A stretch of 20,825 nucleotides of DNA, taken from positions 1 to 20,825 of the forward strand of contig CAMDMO010000011.1 in NCBI GenBank assembly GCA_945902255.1, in the 5' to 3' direction. A model generated the notes under the pieces. It had not been told where the DNA came from and did not search any database. It was given only the letters and a program-made list of their open reading frames with translations. Source of the stretch: Rickettsia typhi. Lineage in GTDB: Bacteria > Pseudomonadota > Alphaproteobacteria > Rickettsiales > UBA1997. Shown piece by piece: positions 15,896 to 20,825 of this stretch; position 1 is the first letter of the stretch; the number at the start of each line of letters is the position of its first letter. The position numbers and the translations under genes are program-made.

Positions 15896-15896
15896 A

Positions 15897-16040
15897 CGCC
15901 AGTTCGTCGATAACAAATAAAAATTACTCACTCTAATTATCCGCCCTTGAGAGGGCAGCTTTTACTTCTTGTTGCCCGAGATCTTTAAAATGATTAGAGT
16001 AATAAAAAGTTGTCACCCCGTCGAATGACGGGGTGACAAC
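15897..16040. repeat. Palindromic intergenic element, second copy of the family
   Basis: It begins one base after the preceding stop codon with CGCCAGTTCGTCGATAA (15897-15913), the same end motif as the element at 8288. Inside are a small hairpin GCCCT-TGAG-AGGGC (15943-15956), imperfect arms ATTACTCACTCTAAT / GATTAGAGTAAT, and the strong palindrome at 16009-16040. It fills the convergent gap between a secreted protein gene and an outer-membrane protein gene; no ORF is present. Confidence 0.75.
16009..16040. terminator. Strong palindrome with 14-bp stem in a convergent gap
   Basis: GTTGTCACCCCGTC (16009-16022) pairs exactly with GACGGGGTGACAAC (16027-16040) around loop GAAT. The stem is GC-rich against an AT-rich background and lies between two 3' ends, so it could stop transcription from both sides, although no T-run follows. 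It shares its core with the arms at 8444-8475 and 8524-8555. Confidence 0.6.
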
Positions 16041-16065
16041 TCTGGTAGCGTTTACGCGATAGTCT

Positions 16066-17025
16066 CTAAAAATTATATCCCAAAATCACCTTATAAATTC
16101 TATCTGCAACTAACTGATTGCCATTAACATTTCGATAGAAAGGAAATCCAACATCTGCGTAAGCTTTAAAGCTGCCAAAATTTAATTCTAGAGCTGGTGC
16201 AAAAAACATTTGGCTATAACCGCTATTTTGTGAAACAGAATTAATTCCGCCATCTTTTAATCTTTTTGAGCCGGTGATTTGTAAGATTGGCGATATTTTC
16301 TTAATTTGTAAAAAAGATCCTAAATTGTAATAAACACCAGTTGCAGCAGAAATTTCATCACCTATGCGATAATGGTTGCGAGTTACTAAAGCATGTTGCC
16401 ACGATGTTTGAGCAAAATAATTAAACTTACCTTTGGCATCAATTTGACCCATATTATAAGCTCCAAGAATTAAGTCAGTGCTGCCAGTGCCAATTTGCAT
16501 ATCACGATGACCAAAACCACTATATTTATAATCTCCAGTTGGAAGTTTTAAACCAAAAGTAATGCCGCTAGACATGTCTGCAGAAAAGCCGGAATAAATT
16601 GCGTTAATTCTAACATCGCCAAGCGACTTTTGTGAAGAACGATTTATTTTTATGATATGAGACTCTTCTCCATGTTCGTCATTCATATGGGTATGAGTGA
16701 CATCACTAGCAAATCTTTTCACATAAGGCAAACGAACTGCCATGCCCCAACTGCGATTAAACATATATTGCATGCCCGCAGTAACGGTCTGGGTTTTAAT
16801 TTGCTTATGACTATTATTCGCATCATTTGCCTTATTTTCTTTATTCCAATTGCGACTCTGATTTATATAATCATATTGCAAAAAAGCAGTTCCGCCAGCG
16901 CAATTCGGAATTAAAGCACTAGTTCCAACATTAAAAACTCCACATCCGCAAGCACAAGCTAGAGCTTTTTGGGTATTTAAAGCGAATAATAGACAAGCAA
17001 TCAAAAGAAATTTTGTAAACTTCAT
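16066..17025 (-). CDS. Outer-membrane beta-barrel protein with Cys-rich N-terminus
   Basis: A 319-aa secreted protein. The signal peptide (about 1-23) ends ALA, so the mature chain should begin CACGCGVFNVG with Cys24, Cys26 and Cys28; Cys42 follows. The rest is alternating-strand text such as TFGLKLPTGDYKYSGFG and YADVGFPFYRNVNG, ending in the terminal Phe of VILGYNF, typical of outer-membrane barrels. A loop at about 108-123 is rich in His, Asp and Glu (DVTHTHMNDEHGEESH) and may bind a metal. It resembles barrel proteins often labelled transporter (phenol/MetA-degradation superfamily), but I cannot fix the family or cargo. It is divergent from regB across 101 nt, which suggests shared control. 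Confidence 0.8.
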   Translation of the reverse strand: MKFTKFLLIACLLFALNTQKALACACGCGVFNVGTSALIPNCAGGTAFLQYDYINQSRNWNKENKANDANNSHKQIKTQTVTAGMQYMFNRSWGMAVRLPYVKRFASDVTHTHMNDEHGEESHIIKINRSSQKSLGDVRINAIYSGFSADMSSGITFGLKLPTGDYKYSGFGHRDMQIGTGSTDLILGAYNMGQIDAKGKFNYFAQTSWQHALVTRNHYRIGDEISAATGVYYNLGSFLQIKKISPILQITGSKRLKDGGINSVSQNSGYSQMFFAPALELNFGSFKAYADVGFPFYRNVNGNQLVADRIYKVILGYNF

Positions 17026-17052
17026 AAATGTTTATTTAAATTATTAATCATC

Positions 17053-17116
17053 TTCAATAACATCGCATCACCTCTTTATAATTTCTAGAAAATATTAACT
17101 AATGAGACAATTTGTC
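17053..17116 (+). promoter_or_regulatory. Likely regBA promoter and leader palindrome
   Basis: TATAAT at 17077-17082 is a perfect -10 box; TTCAAT at 17053-17058 is a weak -35 with 18-nt spacing. Downstream, GACAATTTGTC (17106-17116) is an 11-nt palindrome ending 10 nt before the regB ATG, within the predicted 5' leader. Its GAC..GTC half-sites loosely recall RegA-type sites, so autoregulation is possible but unproven. Confidence 0.4.
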
Positions 17117-17126
17117 CAACTCGTAA

Positions 17127-18353
17127 ATGCAAGATTTTAACTCTCAAAATACCAATAAAAAAAACCTTCTGCAGTTAATTTATTTAAGAATTATCGCGAT
17201 CTTCGGGCAGATTTTAACTATCTTTTTTGTTCATTATTTTTTAAAGATTTCTTTACCTATAGCCTTAATGATGGCGGTAATCGCACTTCTGTCTTTAGTA
17301 AATTTAATTAGTTTTTACAGTTACAAAAAAAAGGCCAACATCAGCAATGGAAGATTATTTTTTGAGTTATTTTTAGATGTAATAGCCTTTAGCGGACAAA
17401 TTTATCTTAGTGGCGGAATCTCAAATCCATTCATATCTCTATTTTTGCTACAAGTAATAATTTCAACAATTTTACTACAAACCACTTACGCTTATCTAAT
17501 TTCAGCAATCACAATAATTTGTTATTTATGGCTTAGCAGAAACTATCAAGAACTTCATGCCTTTCATCACCACAGTCAAAACCTATTTGATTTACATCTT
17601 TATGGAATGCTGCTTAGCTATATAATCGCCACAATATTATTATTAATTTTCATCACAAAAATTGTTAAAAATTTAAAACAAAAAGATCAACAGGCTTTGG
17701 CGCAAGAACAATTAATAAGAATGGGATTATTCGCAACAAATGCCGCTCACGAACTTGGAACTCCATTATCAAGCGCCTTAGTAATTTTGAACGATTTAAA
17801 AGATACCCCTATTAAAGAAGAATTAAAAAAAGATTTTATCAAAGATATCGAGATCATTGAATCGCAAATTTATCGTTGCAAAGAAATTATTTCAGATATT
17901 GCCTCTTCATTTAAAAAACCAAGGCTAGAAAAAGCCTCTAAAATCAATATAAAAGAAGTATTTAGTGACTTAATAAAAAAATGGCAAAATTCAAAAGATC
18001 TGCCAAATTTATTTTATAATTTTAGTGGCGAAGAAGATTTAGAAATTATTTTAGATGACATTTTAATTCAGAGCTTTTTTGATATTTTAGATAATGCTTT
18101 TGAGGCCTCAAAACAATGGATATCCATTAGGGTGACAGCAACTAAAAAAATAATTTCTATTGAAGTTGAAGATAGAGGCGGCGGTTTTGAAAAAAAAATA
18201 TTGGAAAATTTAGGAAAAACAAACTTAAGTACAAAAAACAGTAGTGGCCTTGGTTTGTTTCTGGCATTTAACAGCCTTCCTAGAATTAATGGAAAACTAG
18301 AAATCAAAAATATTAATCAAGGAGCTTTAGCAAAAATTATTATAAATTTATGA
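17127..18353 (+). CDS. regB: Redox-sensing histidine kinase, RegB/PrrB family
   Basis: Inner-membrane sensor kinase controlling respiratory and energy genes according to quinone and thiol redox state. The 408-aa protein has six hydrophobic segments (about 17-38, 43-65, 75-94, 102-120, 121-137, 157-180). It carries the RegB quinone motif GGxxNPF as Gly96-Gly97-Ile-Ser-Asn100-Pro-Phe102 and the family H-box HELGTPLS with phospho-acceptor His208. A Cys251 in YRCKEIISDI corresponds to the redox-active dimer-interface Cys of RegB. The ATPase domain has Asn323 (LDNAFEAS), DRGGGF at 349-354 and SGLGLF at 373-378. There is no HAMP or PAS domain, as expected. Its stop overlaps the regA start by 4 nt. 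Confidence 0.95.
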   Translation: MQDFNSQNTNKKNLLQLIYLRIIAIFGQILTIFFVHYFLKISLPIALMMAVIALLSLVNLISFYSYKKKANISNGRLFFELFLDVIAFSGQIYLSGGISNPFISLFLLQVIISTILLQTTYAYLISAITIICYLWLSRNYQELHAFHHHSQNLFDLHLYGMLLSYIIATILLLIFITKIVKNLKQKDQQALAQEQLIRMGLFATNAAHELGTPLSSALVILNDLKDTPIKEELKKDFIKDIEIIESQIYRCKEIISDIASSFKKPRLEKASKINIKEVFSDLIKKWQNSKDLPNLFYNFSGEEDLEIILDDILIQSFFDILDNAFEASKQWISIRVTATKKIISIEVEDRGGGFEKKILENLGKTNLSTKNSSGLGLFLAFNSLPRINGKLEIKNINQGALAKIIINL

Positions 18354-18874
18354 ATGACCATGGCAATGTTTTGATTGTTGAAGATGATGAAATATTAGCT
18401 TATAGCTTAAAAAAATCTTTTACCAAAAAGGGTTATTTAGCCGAAAGCGCTAAATGCTTTGCAGAGGCTTTTGATGTGATTAAAAAATTTCATCCAAAAT
18501 ATGCCGTAGTTGACTTAAAAATTACAGGTGAATCTGGTCTAAAGATTATAAAAAAATTACACGAATTTGACAAATCAATAAAAATTGTGATGCTTACCGG
18601 ATATGCCAGCATTGCAACCACGATAGAGGCAATAAAGCTTGGTGCTTCTTACTATTTAGCAAAACCGGCTAATGTTGATGATATAATAGCGGCCTTCAAT
18701 GATAGTAAAAAATCTGATCTTTTGGGGAAAAAAACTTCATTAAAAAATTTAGAATGGGAATATATAAACCAAGCACTAATTGAAACTGATTTTAATATAT
18801 CAAAAACCGCTAACTTATTAGGATTGCATCGCAGAACTTTAGCGCGAAAGCTAGAAAAAAGACATATTAAATAA
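18350..18874 (+). CDS. regA: Response regulator RegA/PrrA (ActR) with Fis-type HTH
   Basis: DNA-binding partner of RegB. The 174-aa protein has an N-terminal receiver with the acidic pocket Glu11-Asp12-Asp13, phospho-acceptor Asp55 in YAVVDLK, Thr83 (MLTGYAS) and Lys105 (LAKP). It ends in a Fis-type helix-turn-helix (about 148-171) with the family signature LLGLHRRTLARKL. The length is close to the roughly 180 aa usual for RegA. The ATG overlaps the regB stop (ATGA), which fits coupled, balanced synthesis. Its stop codon directly abuts the stop codon of the convergent gene with no bases between. Targets are likely to include respiratory genes and possibly the adjacent barrel genes (inference). 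Confidence 0.95.
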   Translation: MNDHGNVLIVEDDEILAYSLKKSFTKKGYLAESAKCFAEAFDVIKKFHPKYAVVDLKITGESGLKIIKKLHEFDKSIKIVMLTGYASIATTIEAIKLGASYYLAKPANVDDIIAAFNDSKKSDLLGKKTSLKNLEWEYINQALIETDFNISKTANLLGLHRRTLARKLEKRHIK

Positions 18875-19564
18875 TTAAAAAGTCTTACCAATCTCAATTA
18901 CAACAGAATTACGACCAACTTTCTTAGAGTTTGGAATTTGATATCCACTAAATAAAACAAAATCTTGCGGAAAATTATAGCTAATTCCGGTGGCAAAAAT
19001 TCCATAATTACTATTTCCAGAATACCAATCATTGATATAACTCAGTTTGTCAGTAATTTTTTGCTCAAAACCAGCAATCATACAATTAGAATTTTTACCA
19101 AAAATTTGTCTACTTCCCGAACTTCCTCCAAAGCTTATTCTGCTTGAAGTTTGAGGAATTACGGCGCTTAACATAGCATAATTCCAAACTCCAACACCAT
19201 TGCCTTGAAGAGAAAAAGGAACCATTGAACCAATAATTATTTTTGGCTGATAAGATGAAATTTTCTCTAAAGGCAGTGGAATTGCCGATTTAAATCCCAT
19301 CGCCAAACTAGCATTTTTTGAAGATGGAGAACCTATATTAAAAAGCGTTGCTGTTAACTCGGTATTATAGCCAATTCCACGCACCAAGTAATGGGTTCCA
19401 TTCCAAAATCTTCCATCTTTTTGGGTACGAAATTGCGATTCATGCTCAATAAAAGTTTTATTTTTTTCAAGCGCGTCAGCGGACGGAACATTAAAAATGG
19501 TTTGCTGCGCCATTAATTTTGAACAAAAAAAGAAGTAGAAAAATATAATAGATAAATATCGCAT
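18875..19564 (-). CDS. Secreted barrel-like outer-membrane protein (IFNVPSAD family)
   Basis: About 229 aa from the ATG at 19564; a GTG two codons upstream (19570) would overlap the tlpA-like stop by one base. The signal peptide is strongly hydrophobic and likely cut after LMA. The mature chain opens QQTIFNVPSADALEKNKTF, a start I recall from poorly characterised outer-membrane proteins, and continues with short amphipathic strands (YNTELTATLFNIG, PKIIIGSMVPFSLQGNGVG, YGIFATGISYNF). It ends VIEIGKTF, with the terminal Phe expected for barrel assembly. At this size, 10-12 strands would fit. It is the third gene of the rsmE-tlpA run and converges on regA with no gap. Function is unknown. Confidence 0.78.
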   Translation of the reverse strand: MRYLSIIFFYFFFCSKLMAQQTIFNVPSADALEKNKTFIEHESQFRTQKDGRFWNGTHYLVRGIGYNTELTATLFNIGSPSSKNASLAMGFKSAIPLPLEKISSYQPKIIIGSMVPFSLQGNGVGVWNYAMLSAVIPQTSSRISFGGSSGSRQIFGKNSNCMIAGFEQKITDKLSYINDWYSGNSNYGIFATGISYNFPQDFVLFSGYQIPNSKKVGRNSVVIEIGKTF

Positions 19565-19569
19565 AGCCA

Positions 19570-20046
19570 CTACAAAATATTAGCTAAGATTCTTTCAAAA
19601 TCTTCTTTTGTAAAATCTTGTTTATCAGATTCACAATTCACTAAATCACCATTTTTATCAATAATATAAGTAGTTGGCAGAAATGATGGTTCGCCAAATT
19701 GATTAGTTTTAGCGTCAATTAACATAAAATTTGGATAATTTATTTCTGCGGAAATTTTTGTAAAAATATCACGATCTTTTTTACGATCAACACTAACGCC
19801 AATAATTTCTAAATCTTTAGCGGAATATTTATTTCGTAATTCTTGCAAAATCACCATTTCAGCTTTGCAATTGCCGCACCAACTAACCCAAAAATTTATT
19901 ATAACAACTTTTCCCTTTTGCTCTTTTAAGTCAAAATTATGGCCATCTATAGTTTTAATAATAAGCGCTGAAGGCTCTGTTTCCAAAGCTTTCGCTGAGT
20001 TAAGCAGTAAAATAAAAATCGTAAAAAATAAAACAAATTTTTTCAT
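19570..20046 (-). CDS. TlpA/ResA-type periplasmic thioredoxin
   Basis: Periplasmic thiol-disulfide reductase of the TlpA/ResA/DsbE group; relatives reduce apocytochrome c or copper-site cysteines. The 158-aa protein has a signal peptide (about 1-20, ending AKA) and thioredoxin fold with the active site Trp56-Cys57-Gly-Asn-Cys60 and the cis-proline Pro124 (FLPTTYIID). The central KGKVVIINFWVSWC strand is typical. WCGNC is less common than WCPPC or WCGPC and may tune the redox potential. It starts directly after the rsmE stop (TAAATG) and runs into the barrel gene. The exact partner is unknown; nearby Cys-bearing secreted proteins are candidates by context only. Confidence 0.93.
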   Translation of the reverse strand: MKKFVLFFTIFILLLNSAKALETEPSALIIKTIDGHNFDLKEQKGKVVIINFWVSWCGNCKAEMVILQELRNKYSAKDLEIIGVSVDRKKDRDIFTKISAEINYPNFMLIDAKTNQFGEPSFLPTTYIIDKNGDLVNCESDKQDFTKEDFERILANIL

Positions 20047-20778
20047 TTAATTTCCTAAAAATTCTTGCACTAAAGTTAAGGCAGAAATCATTGCAGTATC
20101 TGCCCTTAAAATGCGAGTTCCCAAACTAATTGAATAAAGATTTTCCAAAAGCCTCATTTTTATAAATTCATCTTTAGAAAAGCCACCTTCAGGGCCAATT
20201 AAAACTACAATTTCACGATCATTTACATTAATTTTTGGCAATAATTCACTAGCTTTAGAAGCTGAGCCAGATTCATCACATAAAATTAAAATTTTCTCTC
20301 TCGTGGTTTCTTCATTTAAGAATTTATCTAATTTTTTTACTTCAAGAACATCAGCTAAATCATTTCTTTCACATTGTTCTAGCGCCTCTTTAACATTGGC
20401 CTTAAAGCGTTCTTGATTAATTTTATCAGAAATTGTATGTTGAGTAATAATAGGCTGAAATCTTGCAACTCCTAGCTCTACAGCTTTTGTGGCAATAAAA
20501 TCAATTTTAACATTTTTTAACAAAGCAAAAGCCAGCGTAATATTTGGCGCTTTTTTTAATTCAGAAATTTTTTCTTTGATTTCTAAATTTAAAAATCTTT
20601 TTTCAATATTTAAAATTTTTGCTCTAAATTCACCATCTATGCCGTTAAAAACAAAAATTTCATCACCAATTCTTTGACGCATTACTTTTGTTAAATAGTC
20701 AAAACTATTATTGGAAATTTTAACCAATAAACCGGCTTTTAGGTTTTTTTCTTCAATAAAAAGTCTAATTTTTCTCAT
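20047..20778 (-). CDS. rsmE: 16S rRNA (uracil-1498-N3)-methyltransferase RsmE
   Basis: SPOUT-class enzyme that methylates U1498 of 16S rRNA with S-adenosylmethionine. The 243-aa protein matches the E. coli length. The N-terminal PUA-like RNA-binding domain covers about 1-70 (HYL..VMR-type text appears as DYLTKVMRQRIGDE). The SPOUT domain has KAVELGVARFQPI, the EQCERND segment, the knot loop GPEGGFS at 195-201 and SLGTRILRADTA at 218-229. The ATG at 20778 is family-like (MRKIRLFIE). It heads a tight run with the thioredoxin and barrel genes, probably by shared transcription rather than shared function. Only 47 nt upstream are visible, without a convincing promoter. Confidence 0.97.
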   Translation of the reverse strand: MRKIRLFIEEKNLKAGLLVKISNNSFDYLTKVMRQRIGDEIFVFNGIDGEFRAKILNIEKRFLNLEIKEKISELKKAPNITLAFALLKNVKIDFIATKAVELGVARFQPIITQHTISDKINQERFKANVKEALEQCERNDLADVLEVKKLDKFLNEETTREKILILCDESGSASKASELLPKINVNDREIVVLIGPEGGFSKDEFIKMRLLENLYSISLGTRILRADTAMISALTLVQEFLGN

Positions 20779-20825
20779 TATCTTACTTTGTTAATTGATT
20801 TCAAAATCATAATGATATACTATGG

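Noticed and set aside
16657..16914. Forward open frame inside the barrel gene
   Set aside because: Antisense shadow of the Cys-rich outer-membrane protein.
18068..18307. Opposite-strand frames inside regB and regA (also 18652-18897)
   Set aside because: Shadows of genes with all expected kinase and regulator motifs in the forward frame.

Overview
The window is an AT-rich, gene-dense stretch of a bacterial chromosome. Very small gaps, many 0-4 nt junctions, an encoded-CCA tRNA-Ser and a RegB/RegA redox two-component pair of alphaproteobacterial type point to an AT-rich alphaproteobacterium, perhaps a Rickettsiales- or Holosporales-like lineage. The lineage is inference; no 16S or other decisive marker is present. 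No phage, IS transposase, CRISPR array or origin was seen.

Layout. (1) 1-220: an 18-bp tandem repeat that stays open as the 3' end of a possible short-repeat ORF, then a non-coding strip holding a diverged copy of a motif found again near 8.38 kb. (2) 221-1531 (-): rmuC, divergent from (3) a forward run 1599-6647: lon, a COG4185-type P-loop (zeta-toxin-like) protein overlapping the lon end, a small unknown gene overlapping that one, and yidC. A perfect 16-bp hairpin sits on the yidC stop codon. (4) 6648-6949: repeats, then tRNA-Ser(GGA). (5) 7215-8287 (+): an unknown 128-aa protein and a beta-carbonic anhydrase. (6) 8288-8669: a large nested foldback element in a convergent gap. (7) 14292-8670 (-): a complete tripartite RND efflux operon (periplasmic adaptor, AcrB-type pump, NodT/OprM-type outer-membrane lipoprotein). 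(8) 14413-15895 (+): a pirin and a secreted unknown, followed by another palindromic element. (9) 16066-19564: a Cys/His-rich outer-membrane barrel (-), divergent regB-regA (+), and a second barrel-like protein (-). (10) 20778-19570 (-): rsmE and a TlpA-type thioredoxin running into the second barrel gene.

How the genes fit together. Lon, YidC and RmuC are housekeeping or envelope/DNA maintenance genes. The two small overlapping genes between lon and yidC look like a kinase-type toxin candidate with an unknown partner and are the best candidate for something undescribed. The right-hand part reads as an envelope redox region: a quinone/thiol-sensing kinase, its Fis-type regulator, a periplasmic thioredoxin and two outer-membrane proteins, one with a CxCxC mature N-terminus and a His/Asp/Glu-rich loop. 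The other notable signal is a dispersed family of palindromic intergenic elements that begin almost directly after stop codons.
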